Shown piece after piece: positions 42,176 through 51,240 of a DNA stretch of 64,000 nucleotides. How positions within the stretch are numbered: the stretch's first letter is position 1; every line of letters begins with the position of its first letter. Both the position numbers and the translations under genes were made by a program. The notes under the pieces are model-generated. The model saw nothing but the letters and a program-made list of their open reading frames with translations. It searched no databases and was not told the origin of the DNA. This stretch comes from Uruburuella testudinis (GTDB lineage Bacteria; Pseudomonadota; Gammaproteobacteria; Burkholderiales; Neisseriaceae), in assembly GCF_022870865.1 (NCBI RefSeq), contig NZ_CP091508.1, forward strand, positions 2,790,001 through 2,854,000. Reading direction: 5' to 3'.

Positions 42176-43456
42176 TCAATACAGATTGATATTGCTGCGG
42201 AAATTATATTCGTTGTTTTCGGTATCGTGCGGCTCTTGCGGCGCATTTTTCACATGCGGTACATCATCGGCCATATTATCCAAATCACGCCCCGGCTCCG
42301 AAGCCACATCGCCGATATTGATGTTGGTCAGGCTTTCCAGAATAATGGCCGAAGCCAGATGCTCACTGGTGCGGTATACCATCGCCAAGCCTGCTTCTTC
42401 GGCCGGAATCGATACGTATTTCACCACGCTGCGGCGGCCTTTGGCGCCTTCTTCCAAATCCACACGGGTTTGGCGGCTGCGTTTATACAGGCTCAACACC
42501 GTGCCTTTATCCAAACCGTCGGCCTCGCCTTTGTTGAGCGTGATGGTTTGAAACTGCCCCGCTTCACTCACACCGTCGAAAATCGACACCACTTTGGCGT
42601 TAACACGCACCGCCGGCGCATGGGGCATCATTTGGAAACTGTCGCCCTCATCGGTCATTTTCAGCAGAAAATCGCCTTTGCGGATTTCCGACACCGCCTC
42701 TTCCACCACCATCGGCCGGGCGGTTTGGGTGGGGATTTTTACCAGCGGGTGCAGGCGGGTGTAGTATTCGCCTTCCGGCAGATAGCGGGCATCGTTTTCA
42801 CTGCGCGCATCCAGTGCGCTGTTGGTATAGGGCAAAGTGCTTACCACCCCGCTGAATACCACTTCCTGCCCCAAATATTTATTAGTGTCGGGGTCGAGAA
42901 TATCTTTGCGGGCACGATACACCAGATAGCGGCCCGGCTCGGTGATGTTGTAGGCATAAACGCGGTCGCCCCTGCTGTAGAGCATGCGGCTGTCGGGGCC
43001 TTCAATCAGGCGCGGCGCATCTTGGGTCTGCATTTGTGCAATCACCTGCGGATGCTGCATAAACATGCGGTAAAAATTCATGTTGAGCGTTTGGATGCCA
43101 TAACCCGACGACATTTCACGCACACGCGGCGTCAGCTTCACCACCGGAATGCCGTCGCGATATGAGGCGGCGCCGTCAAACGCCAAGCGCGGCCGGCCGT
43201 TCACATAATGCAGCACCAGCACCTGGCCCGGATAAATCAAATGCGGATTGCGCACGGCGCTGCGGTTGGCGCCCCACAAACGGCTCCATTGCCACGGGCT
43301 GTAAAGATATTTGCCCGAAATACTCCACAAAGTATCGCCCGGCTTCACCGTATAACGGGCTGGCGCATCGGCGCGCAGCTTCAGCCCGGCAGCAGATGCT
43401 TGGGCGGAAATTGCCAAGCCAACAGCACAAAGCAAGGTTATAATACGTTTTTGCAT
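42176..43456 (-). CDS. Secreted LysM peptidoglycan-binding protein
   Basis: A 426-residue exported protein. I start at 43456, after AAGGGGA, giving a signal peptide MQKRIITLLCAVGLAISAQASA. A LysM domain follows (YTVKPGDTLWSISGKYLYSP to IYPGQVLVL, about 34-84). The remaining 340 residues are a conserved neisserial extension with a possible beta-rich domain. Likely periplasmic, at the cell wall; divergent from def. Function beyond wall binding is unknown to me. Confidence 0.88.
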   Translation of the reverse strand: MQKRIITLLCAVGLAISAQASAAGLKLRADAPARYTVKPGDTLWSISGKYLYSPWQWSRLWGANRSAVRNPHLIYPGQVLVLHYVNGRPRLAFDGAASYRDGIPVVKLTPRVREMSSGYGIQTLNMNFYRMFMQHPQVIAQMQTQDAPRLIEGPDSRMLYSRGDRVYAYNITEPGRYLVYRARKDILDPDTNKYLGQEVVFSGVVSTLPYTNSALDARSENDARYLPEGEYYTRLHPLVKIPTQTARPMVVEEAVSEIRKGDFLLKMTDEGDSFQMMPHAPAVRVNAKVVSIFDGVSEAGQFQTITLNKGEADGLDKGTVLSLYKRSRQTRVDLEEGAKGRRSVVKYVSIPAEEAGLAMVYRTSEHLASAIILESLTNINIGDVASEPGRDLDNMADDVPHVKNAPQEPHDTENNEYNFRSNINLY

Positions 43457-43622
43457 GACATGTTCCCCTTGAAAACGATCCAGACTGTCATCATTAAAAT
43501 AAAATAAAACCGACAAAAAAACAGGCAGCTGTGTCTGCCGAAAACTAACGCATCATTTTACCACCGAATGTTGTTGGCATCATAGCGCTAAAACCGCGCA
43601 CCTCATCAATGAGATTATTATT

Positions 43623-44126
43623 ATGGCATTACTGAATATTTTAAAATACCCCGACGAGCGCCTGCACACCGTTGCCGCGCCCGTTGCCGAAATCGATGGC
43701 CGCATCAAAACCCTGGTGGCCGACATGTTTGAAACCATGTATGCCTCACACGGCATCGGCCTGGCCGCCACACAGGTAGACGTGCACGAGCGCGTGGTGG
43801 TGATGGATCTCACCGAAGAGCACAACGAGCCGCGCGTATTCATCAACCCCACCATCACGCATAAAGACGGCGAAACCACTTACGAAGAGGGCTGCCTGTC
43901 GGTACCCGGCATTTACGACACCGTAACCCGCGCCGAACGCGTTACCGTAGAAGCCTTTGATGAAAACGGCGAAAAATTCACCCTCGAAGCCGACGGCCTG
44001 CTGGCCATCTGCATCCAACACGAGCTCGACCATCTGATGGGCAAAGTGTTTGTCGAATACCTGTCGCCGCTGAAACAAAACCGCATCAAAACCAAATTGA
44101 AAAAACGTGCCAAACACGACCTCTAA
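43623..44126 (+). CDS. def: Peptide deformylase
   Basis: Removes the formyl group from new proteins. The 167-residue enzyme has all three motifs: GIGLAATQ (48-55), EGCLSVPG with the metal-binding Cys, and QHELDHLMG with the two metal-binding His. It starts the plus-strand run def-fmt-rsmB; an uptake sequence separates it from fmt. Confidence 0.98.
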   Translation: MALLNILKYPDERLHTVAAPVAEIDGRIKTLVADMFETMYASHGIGLAATQVDVHERVVVMDLTEEHNEPRVFINPTITHKDGETTYEEGCLSVPGIYDTVTRAERVTVEAFDENGEKFTLEADGLLAICIQHELDHLMGKVFVEYLSPLKQNRIKTKLKKRAKHDL

Positions 44127-44148
44127 ACCTTTTCAGACGGCCTCCAAT

Positions 44149-45072
44149 ATGAACGTGATTTTCGCCGGCACACCCGATTTTGCCGCCGCTGCCCTTAAAG
44201 CCATCGCCGCTGCGGGTTTCCAAATACCGCTGGTGCTCACTCAGCCCGACCGCCCCAAAGGCCGCGGCATGCAGCTGCAAGAGAGCCCGGTCAAACAGGC
44301 GGCGCTCGAATTGGGCTTAAGCGTGGCTCAACCTGCTTCATTGCGCCACGAAGCAGCACAAGCCTTATTGCGCGAACAAAACGCCGATGTGATGGTGGTG
44401 GCCGCCTACGGGCTGATTCTGCCGCAAGCCGTGCTCGACACGCCCAAACACGGCTGCCTCAACATCCACGCCTCTTTGCTGCCGCGTTGGCGCGGTGCGG
44501 CACCGATTCAGCGCGCGATTGAAGCGGGCGATACCGAAACCGGCGTCTGCATCATGCAGATGGATGCAGGGTTGGACACCGGCGATGTGGTCAGCGAACA
44601 CCGCTACAGCATCCGCCACACAGACACTGCCAATGAAGTGCACGACGCTTTAATGCACATCGGCGCACAGGCGATTGTTGCAGATTTACAACAACTACAG
44701 CAAACAGGCCGTCTGAACGCCACACCACAACCCGAAAACGGTGCAACCTATGCACAAAAACTCAGCAAAGAAGAAGCCAAAATCGATTGGCACGAACCCG
44801 CCACAGTGATTGAACGCAAAATCCGTGCCTTCAACCCCGTGCCCGGCGCTTGGACCGAATATCAAGGCAAACCACTGAAAATCTGGCAGGCAGAAGTGGT
44901 CGCCCAAAGCGGCGAACCGGGCACCGTATCGGCCATATCTTCAGACGGCCTCATCGTGGCCTGCGGCGAAGGCGCCTTGAAAATTACCGAATTGCAGCCC
45001 GCCGGCAGCAAACGCATGCCGATTGCCGCCTTCGCCGCCGGCCGCAGCATCGCAAAAGGCACACAATTATGA
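44149..45072 (+). CDS. fmt: Methionyl-tRNA formyltransferase
   Basis: Formylates initiator Met-tRNA. The start at 44149 (MNVIFAGTPDFAAAALKAIA) gives 307 residues; the frame open from 44107 only extends into the end of def. The formyl-folate motif HASLLPRWRGAAPIQRAI is present and a C-terminal OB domain (EGALKITELQPAGSKRM) follows. Paired with def; its stop overlaps the rsmB start (ATGA). Confidence 0.97.
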   Translation: MNVIFAGTPDFAAAALKAIAAAGFQIPLVLTQPDRPKGRGMQLQESPVKQAALELGLSVAQPASLRHEAAQALLREQNADVMVVAAYGLILPQAVLDTPKHGCLNIHASLLPRWRGAAPIQRAIEAGDTETGVCIMQMDAGLDTGDVVSEHRYSIRHTDTANEVHDALMHIGAQAIVADLQQLQQTGRLNATPQPENGATYAQKLSKEEAKIDWHEPATVIERKIRAFNPVPGAWTEYQGKPLKIWQAEVVAQSGEPGTVSAISSDGLIVACGEGALKITELQPAGSKRMPIAAFAAGRSIAKGTQL

Positions 45073-46328
45073 GCATGGCACGCGCCCAACAACTGGCTGC
45101 CCAAAGCATTGCCGCCGTGGCTGAAGGCCGCAACCTGCAAGATGCACTGGCCGACATCCGCGCCGCCCATCCCGACTTGAGCGCACAAGAAAACGGCGCC
45201 CTGCAAGACATCGCTTACGGCGTGCAGCGTTATGCCGGCAGCCTGCGCTTTATGCTGGCACAAATGCTCAACAAGCCCATCACCAACCTACAACTTGAAA
45301 GCCTGCTGCTGGCGGCCATGTACCAACTGCACCACAGCCGCAACGCCCCCCACGCGGTGGTCAACGAAGCCGTAGAGAGCATCGCCAAAATCGGCAAAGG
45401 CCAGTTCCGCTCGTTTGCCAACGCCGTTTTGCGCCGCTTTTTACGCGAGCGAGACCAATTGGCGGCCGCCTGCAAAAAAAACGATGTCGCCAAACACAAC
45501 CTGCCCGAATGGTGGATTGCCTATTTGCGCCACCACTACCCGAAATATTGGCACAACATCCTCACCACACTGCAAACCCACCCGCCGATGACGCTGCGCA
45601 TCAACCGCCGCCGCGGCAATGCCGAAAGCTATCTGGCCACGCTGGCCGAAGCCGGCATCGCCGCCAAAGCGCTCGACGATTACGCCGTGCAACTGGCCGA
45701 ACCGCTGCCCGTTGCCCAACTGCCGGGTTTTTCAGACGGCCTGGTATCGGTGCAGGATTTCGGCGCACAACAAGCCGCCTACCTGCTCAAACCGCAACAC
45801 GGCGAACGCATACTCGATGCCTGCGCCGCCCCCGGCGGCAAAACCGGCCACCTGCTCGAATTGGCCGACTGCCGCGTAACCGCGCTCGACATTGATGAAA
45901 CCCGTTTGGCCCGCGTACAAAGCAACCTCGACCGCTTAGGTTTTCAGACGGCCTCTTTGGCCTGCGCCGACGCACAAGACCTGAGCGCGTGGTATGATGG
46001 CAGACCGTTTGATGCCGTTTTGGCCGACGTACCCTGCACCGCCTCGGGCGTAATACGCCGCAACCCCGATATCAAATGGTTGCGCCGGCCCGGCGATGCC
46101 GCCAAAACCGCCCGCCAGCAAGAAGCCCTGCTAGACGCTTTGTGGCAAACCCTGACAAAAAACGGCAGAATGCTGCTGGCCACCTGCTCGATTTTTGAAG
46201 AAGAAAACGCGCAGCAACTGCAAAAATTTTTAACCCGCCATGCCGATGCCGAGCTGCTCGAATCGCATGTGCTCTTACCCGGCAAGCACCAAGATGGCTT
46301 TTATTACGCGCTTATTCAAAAGCAGTAA
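45069..46328 (+). CDS. rsmB: 16S rRNA (cytosine(967)-C(5))-methyltransferase
   Basis: RsmB methylates C967. From the ATGA overlap with fmt the protein is 419 residues (MSMARAQQLAAQSIAAVAEG): an N-terminal NusB-like RNA-binding domain and a SAM domain with DACAAPGGKTGHLLELA and the catalytic Cys in ADVPCTASGVIRRNPDIKW. It uses a T where many homologues have S in PCS. Uptake sequences occur inside the gene. Confidence 0.96.
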   Translation: MSMARAQQLAAQSIAAVAEGRNLQDALADIRAAHPDLSAQENGALQDIAYGVQRYAGSLRFMLAQMLNKPITNLQLESLLLAAMYQLHHSRNAPHAVVNEAVESIAKIGKGQFRSFANAVLRRFLRERDQLAAACKKNDVAKHNLPEWWIAYLRHHYPKYWHNILTTLQTHPPMTLRINRRRGNAESYLATLAEAGIAAKALDDYAVQLAEPLPVAQLPGFSDGLVSVQDFGAQQAAYLLKPQHGERILDACAAPGGKTGHLLELADCRVTALDIDETRLARVQSNLDRLGFQTASLACADAQDLSAWYDGRPFDAVLADVPCTASGVIRRNPDIKWLRRPGDAAKTARQQEALLDALWQTLTKNGRMLLATCSIFEEENAQQLQKFLTRHADAELLESHVLLPGKHQDGFYYALIQKQ

Positions 46329-46887
46329 ACTGCTGCTGTTGCCCATTCTGCTGGCTTGGTCTTTTCAGACGGCCGCAGAAGGCATCGGCACAACCCGCGC
46401 ACAAGCCAAGCTCACCGCTTCCGGTCAGCTGCTCATCAGCAGCCGTTTCCAAACCGAGCTGCCCGACCAGCTCCGGCAGGCGCTCTCACAAGGTGTGCCG
46501 CTGAATTTCACCCTGAGCTACCAGCTTTCCGCCCCCACAATTGCCGCCTACCGGTTTAAAATCAGCCAAATCGTCAGCAGCGACAACCAAGTGCAATACA
46601 AGCTTTCCTACCATCCGCTCACCAACCGCTACCGCGTTACCGTCGGCACCTTTTCCACCGAATACAACGCCCTGGATACCGCCTTGCGCGGTATCGGCGC
46701 CATCGCCAACTGGCGCGTGCTCACCGAAGGCACGCTCAGCGGCATTTCCGCCAACGAAGCCAAAGCGGAAATCCGGCTGGTGCTGAGCACTTCGCAGCTG
46801 CCCAAGCCCTTCCAAATCAACGCGCTCAACTCAAGAAGCTGGCAACTCGATTCAGGCTGGAAAACCTTGAGCATCACACAGGAATAA
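46294..46887 (+). CDS. Exported DUF4390 family protein
   Basis: A 197-residue protein (MAFITRLFKSSKLLLLPILL) with a signal peptide ending near AEG and a beta-rich body of the DUF4390 type, commonly found just upstream of NtrY in betaproteobacteria. It overlaps the 3' end of rsmB by 35 bases and lies 3 bases before the kinase, so it is in the same operon. It may be a periplasmic partner of the kinase; that is inference. An uptake sequence lies inside the signal region. Confidence 0.82.
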   Translation: MAFITRLFKSSKLLLLPILLAWSFQTAAEGIGTTRAQAKLTASGQLLISSRFQTELPDQLRQALSQGVPLNFTLSYQLSAPTIAAYRFKISQIVSSDNQVQYKLSYHPLTNRYRVTVGTFSTEYNALDTALRGIGAIANWRVLTEGTLSGISANEAKAEIRLVLSTSQLPKPFQINALNSRSWQLDSGWKTLSITQE

Positions 46888-46890
46888 ACC

Positions 46891-49023
46891 ATGCGGCGCT
46901 TCTTGCTTATCGCCGGCTTCCTCGCCGTTGTTTCGCTCTACACCCTCACGGTGGCCACCGGCAATGCCAGCAAACTCGCCGATTATTTCTGGTGGATTAT
47001 CGCCGCATCCGCCATCTTGATTACCGTATTGCTGATGGTGTTGCTGCGCTACGTATGGCTGCTGATGCGCGACAGCCGCCGCGGCATTTTCGGCTCGCAA
47101 ATCGCCCGCCGCCTCGCCGGCATGTTTACCCTGGTGGCAGTGCTGCCCGGGCTGTTTTTATTCGGCGTATCCGCCCAATTTATTTCCAACAGCATCAACT
47201 CATGGTTTGGCAACGACACCGAAGAAGCGCTCGAACGCAGCCTCAACCTGAGCAAATCCGCCCTCAACCTCACCCTCGACAACACCGTGCGCAAAGCCAC
47301 GCCGGTGCAAATCGACTTAATCAGCGCCGCCTCACTCGATAACGACCTGGGCGAAGCATTGCGCCACTCGCCCACCGCCGCAGAATTCAGCCAACTGGCT
47401 ATTTACAACCTGAGCAACAACCGTATCGAAGCCGAACGCAACCCCTACCGGCTGCCCGCCCCCGTGCTGGAGCAAACCACCCGCGAGCTGATCGGCCAAT
47501 CCGGCTCCGCCCGCAGCATAGAAAACATCAACAACGTATTGTATGCACAAGGCTGGCTGTATTTGAACGACATCCAAAACCACACCTACGCCCTGTTTTT
47601 CCGCCAGCCCGTGCCGGCCAATGTGGCCAAAGACGCCACCCTGATTGAAGCCGCGCGCGCCAAATACGCCGAATTGAGCTATGCCAAACAAGGCCTGCAA
47701 ACTTTCTTTCTGGTAACGCTGCTGGTTGCCGCCCTGCTGGCCATTATGCTGGCGCTGGTATTGGCGCTTTATTTCGCCCGCCGTTTTGTCGAACCCATCC
47801 TCTCGCTGGCCGAAGGCGCCCGCGCCGTGGCACAAGGCGATTTTTCACAACGACGGCCGATTTTCCGCAACGATGAATTGGGGCGGCTGACCCATCTGTT
47901 CAACCACATGACCGAACAGCTTTCCATCGCCCAAGACGCCAGCGAACACAACCGCCAGCAGCAGGAAGCCGCCCGCCACTATCTCGAATGCGTGCTCGAA
48001 AGCCTCACCACCGGCGTGATTACCGTTGATGATACAGGCCGCCTGAAAACCTATAACCGCAGCGCAGAAGAGATTCTAGACACCTCACTGGCGCACATGC
48101 TCGGCAGCAGCTGGTACGACTGGGCCGATCAATCGCCGCAGCAAGCCATTTTGGCCGAAACTTTCGCCGCCATCACCGACACCGCCGCCACCGGCAAAGC
48201 CATCGAGCTCAGCTACGCCGCCCCTGATGATGCCCGCATTCTACTGGCCAAAGCCACCATCCTGCCCGAAGACAACGGCAGCGGCATGGTGATGGTATTT
48301 GACGACATCACCGCCTTAGTGCGCGCCCAAAAAGACGCCGCCTGGGGCGAAGTGGCCAAACGGCTGGCACACGAAATCCGCAACCCGCTTACCCCGATCC
48401 AGCTTTCCGCCGAACGGTTGGCATGGAAATTGCAAGGCAAGCTGGGCGAACAAGATGCCCAGATTCTGATGCGCTCCACCGACACCATCGTCAAGCAGGT
48501 GGCCGCGCTCAAAGAAATGGTGGAAGCCTTCCGCAATTATGCCCGCGCGCCCTCCCTCCGGCCCGAAAAACACGACCTAAACCGGATTATTGAAGAAGTT
48601 TTACTGCTGTATGAAGGCAGTGCATGTACTTTTTCGGCCAACTTAAGTAATATACCGTTGTGGATAGCTGCCGACTCCGGTGCCATGCGGCAGGTATTGC
48701 ACAATATTTTCAAAAATGCAGCCGAAGCCGCAGAAGAAGCCCCCTCACCACACGTCCGCATCGAAACACGGCAAAGCGACAACCGCCAAGCCCTGTTGAC
48801 CGTAGCCAATAACGGCAAAAAATTCAGCAAAGAAATGCTGCATCACGCGTTTGAACCCTACGTTACCGACAAGCCCGCCGGCACCGGCTTGGGTTTGCCC
48901 GTAGTGAAAAAGATTATTGAAGAGCACGGCGGCCGCATCAGCCTGAGCAATCCTGCCGAAGGCGGCGCATGTGTCAAGATTGCCTTACCCGAACTGGTAG
49001 AAGAAACTTATGCGCAGCAGTGA
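46891..49023 (+). CDS. ntrY: NtrY-type sensor histidine kinase
   Basis: A 710-residue membrane kinase. Hydrophobic segments lie near residues 4-20, 33-52, 75-95 and 272-296, with a periplasmic domain between the last two; then HAMP (ARRFVEPILSLAEGARAVA), a PAS domain, an H box with His494 in AHEIRNPLTPIQLSAERL, an N box NIFKNAAEAAE and a G box GTGLGLPVVKKIIEEHGG. In Neisseria NtrYX has been tied to respiratory and envelope gene control rather than classical nitrogen control. It overlaps ntrX by 14 bases. Confidence 0.93.
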   Translation: MRRFLLIAGFLAVVSLYTLTVATGNASKLADYFWWIIAASAILITVLLMVLLRYVWLLMRDSRRGIFGSQIARRLAGMFTLVAVLPGLFLFGVSAQFISNSINSWFGNDTEEALERSLNLSKSALNLTLDNTVRKATPVQIDLISAASLDNDLGEALRHSPTAAEFSQLAIYNLSNNRIEAERNPYRLPAPVLEQTTRELIGQSGSARSIENINNVLYAQGWLYLNDIQNHTYALFFRQPVPANVAKDATLIEAARAKYAELSYAKQGLQTFFLVTLLVAALLAIMLALVLALYFARRFVEPILSLAEGARAVAQGDFSQRRPIFRNDELGRLTHLFNHMTEQLSIAQDASEHNRQQQEAARHYLECVLESLTTGVITVDDTGRLKTYNRSAEEILDTSLAHMLGSSWYDWADQSPQQAILAETFAAITDTAATGKAIELSYAAPDDARILLAKATILPEDNGSGMVMVFDDITALVRAQKDAAWGEVAKRLAHEIRNPLTPIQLSAERLAWKLQGKLGEQDAQILMRSTDTIVKQVAALKEMVEAFRNYARAPSLRPEKHDLNRIIEEVLLLYEGSACTFSANLSNIPLWIAADSGAMRQVLHNIFKNAAEAAEEAPSPHVRIETRQSDNRQALLTVANNGKKFSKEMLHHAFEPYVTDKPAGTGLGLPVVKKIIEEHGGRISLSNPAEGGACVKIALPELVEETYAQQ

Positions 49024-50290
49024 TATATTGATTGTAGACGACGAAATCGGCATCCGCGACCTCCTCTCGGAAATCCTCCAAGACGAAGGCTACACCGTTA
49101 CCCTGGCCGAAAATGCCGAAGAAGCCCGCCAACTCCGCCACCAAACCCGGCCGGCAATGGTGTTGCTCGACATTTGGATGCCCGACTGCGACGGCATCAC
49201 ACTACTCAAAGAATGGGCAAAAAACGGCCAACTCAACATGCCCGTGGTGATGATGAGCGGCCACGCCAGCATCGACACCGCCGTTGAAGCCACCAAAATC
49301 GGCGCCCTCGATTTTCTCGAAAAACCCATCGCCCTGCAAAAGCTGCTCTCCACCGTCGACCGCGCACTCAAATACAGCGAAATGCAGGCCGCATCCGGCC
49401 TCTCGCTCGACAAACTGGGCAACAGCCCGGCCATTCAGGCGCTCAACCGCACCCTCGAAGCCGCCGTCAAACAAAACGGCTCGGTATTGCTCAACGGCGA
49501 ACGCGGCTCCCCCTTCGAGCTGGTTGCCCGCTATTTCCACAAAAACGGCACCCCCTGGGTAGAGCCCGGCAAAACCGAACACATCGTCGATACCCCGCTC
49601 GAATTATTGCAAAAAGCCGGCGGCGGCATACTCTATCTCGGCGACATCGCCCAATACAGCAAAAACATCCAGCAAGGCATCGGCTTTCTGCTGAGCAAGG
49701 CAGACCGCTACAACGTGCGCATCATCTGCGCCGGCAGCCCGGCCGAAACAGCCGACAGCACCAACCAAGACACCCGGCTGATTGAATCGCTCTCAGCACT
49801 TACCGTCAACATCCCGCCGCTGCGCAGCCAGCCCGACGACATTATCTTTCTGGTCAACCAGATTCTGACCGAATTGGCGGAAACCCAAAAAATCGCACCG
49901 GTCAAATTCAGCACCGCCGCCCTCAACATCCTGCGCCAATACGACTGGCCGGGCAATCTCGAGCAATTGCGCAACGTCGTCAAAAGCCTCACGCTGACGG
50001 CAGATGAAGAAGAAGTCAACGAAGCCGCCGTGCACGCCGTTTTAGGGCAATTCTCACAAACACCGGTATCTGAAGTCGTGGGCGGTTTCAACTTCAACAT
50101 GCCGCTGCGCGAGCTGCGCGAAGAGCTGGAACGGCGCTATTTCGAATACCACATCGCCCAAGAAGGCCAAAACATGAGCCGCGTGGCACAAAAAGTGGGG
50201 CTGGAACGCACCCACCTTTACCGCAAACTGAAACAGCTCGGCATTCATTTTTCCCGCCGCGGCAACAATGATAAAGGCAGCGGCGAATAA
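49010..50290 (+). CDS. ntrX: NtrX-type response regulator with degenerate ATPase domain
   Basis: A 426-residue regulator. The receiver domain has D10/D11, phosphoacceptor D54 (VLLDIWMPD) and K105. The central AAA+ domain is degraded: Walker A reads GERGSPFE (163-170) without the lysine, the sigma-54 contact GAFTGA is missing, and the usual LDEI Walker B reads YLGDI. The C-terminal Fis-type helix-turn-helix (NMSRVAQKVGLERTHLYRKL) is intact. It should therefore bind DNA but not drive sigma-54 open complexes, as in other Neisseria. Confidence 0.93.
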   Translation: MRSSDILIVDDEIGIRDLLSEILQDEGYTVTLAENAEEARQLRHQTRPAMVLLDIWMPDCDGITLLKEWAKNGQLNMPVVMMSGHASIDTAVEATKIGALDFLEKPIALQKLLSTVDRALKYSEMQAASGLSLDKLGNSPAIQALNRTLEAAVKQNGSVLLNGERGSPFELVARYFHKNGTPWVEPGKTEHIVDTPLELLQKAGGGILYLGDIAQYSKNIQQGIGFLLSKADRYNVRIICAGSPAETADSTNQDTRLIESLSALTVNIPPLRSQPDDIIFLVNQILTELAETQKIAPVKFSTAALNILRQYDWPGNLEQLRNVVKSLTLTADEEEVNEAAVHAVLGQFSQTPVSEVVGGFNFNMPLRELREELERRYFEYHIAQEGQNMSRVAQKVGLERTHLYRKLKQLGIHFSRRGNNDKGSGE

Positions 50291-50307
50291 ATACCGCCCG
50301 CCCGCAG

Positions 50308-50340
50308 ATGAGGCCGTCTGAAACTTTCAGACGGCCTCAT
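50308..50340 (+). terminator. ntrYX terminator built from uptake sequences
   Basis: Sixteen bases at 50308-50323 pair with 50325-50340 around one C, ending in TTTTCTTCC. An inverted uptake-sequence pair forms the stem. Confidence 0.9.
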
Positions 50341-50365
50341 TTTCTTCCATAAAAGCAAGCTTACC

Positions 50366-50440
50366 CATTCATGAAAGTAAGCTGACCAGGCGGCGAGCCG
50401 AAGGCAGCACAAGGGTAAGACGAGCCAACGCTGCTATAGA
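50366..50440. repeat. Truncated Correia-variant element
   Basis: CATTCATGAAAGTAAGCTGACCAGGCGGCGAGCCG... matches the left part of the elements at 50887 and 59120, but lacks the right part. The stretch from there to 50620 is AT-rich with no gene. Confidence 0.6.
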
Positions 50441-50687
50441 TTCGGCAATTTTAATGCTAAAAATCTTTTGTTAATTTCTTTTTAAAACAATTAGATTTAT
50501 TTAAAAAATTCAGTTATTCAATTGCCGTTTCTATCGGTTATTTTTGCAAATAACATGAGTGGCTCACACAACAAAGATTGCCCGGTATACGCCGAGGTGT
50601 TGGCGAGGCAGCTGAAGTGGGAGTAGAAACAGGCCGTCTGAAAATGATGGTGATGGAATGCGCAATGAAGCAAACCTGCGGTTTGCC

Positions 50688-50844
50688 GCCCTCTCCCCAA
50701 CCCTCCCCCACAGGGGAGGGAGCCAGATTGCTGAATCGGTGAGATTGGCGGGAAAAACAAACGCCGGCCAAAACGTGCAACGGCAAACACAACAGCAACC
50801 GAATTCCCTTTCCCTTTCCCTTGGGCGCGGGTTAGGGAGAGGGC
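50688..50844. repeat. 157-bp inverted-repeat element (CCCTCTCCCC type)
   Basis: GCCCTCTCCCCAACCC (50688-50703) and GGGTTAGGGAGAGGGC (50829-50844) are 16-base inverted ends with one mismatch. Inside, CCCTCCCC/GGGGAGGG (50701-50720) forms a strong stem. No protein is encoded. It looks like a small non-autonomous repeat, similar to CCCTCTCC repeats in many Gram-negative genomes. Confidence 0.55.
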
Positions 50845-50886
50845 ATAAGCCACGAAGCTTGAATAACGGTTAGGCCGTCTGAAACC

Positions 50887-51031
50887 CATTCACAACAGTA
50901 AGCTGGCCAGGCCGCGAACCGAAGACAGTACACACATATGGGGCTAGTTGACTTCGCGCTTCAGCGCCTTAGCAAAACCAATCCTCTTCGAGCTCAGGCG
51001 AGCCAACGCAATTAGGTTATCTTTGTGAATG
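50887..51031. repeat. Correia-variant MITE with CATTCACAA ends
   Basis: A 145-bp element starting CATTCACAACAGTAAGCTGG and ending TTTGTGAATG. The interior (GGCCGCGAACCGAAGACAGTA ... GCGCTTCAGCGCCTTAGCAAAACC ... GAGCTCAGGCGAGCCAACGC) follows the internal order of Correia elements, but the TATAG ends are replaced. Confidence 0.65.
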
Positions 51032-51053
51032 GGTATGACTTTTGTGAACAGCT

Positions 51054-51215
51054 AGGGTGTCCTGATGTGTCGTTTATGAGGGGATTTTTGTTCCTGGAAA
51101 CGCAGATGCAAGGCAAAAAACACAGCAAGATTGGGCATCTTGCGAGGCTTTTTAACGCAGCAGATGTGCTTTTAGCGCAAAAAAGATGATGATATATGAC
51201 ACATCATGACACCCT
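51054..51215. repeat. 162-bp AGGGTGTCC element, copy 1
   Basis: Ends AGGGTGTCCTGATGTGTC and GACACATCATGACACCCT, inverted with one mismatch. An internal GCAAGAT...ATCTTGC hairpin and a GCAGATGC motif repeated in inverted form lie inside. CTAG flanks both sides. Same length and order as copies at 52965 and 62360. Confidence 0.8.
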
Positions 51216-51240
51216 AGCAGCCTGTTTTGATAAATCAACC

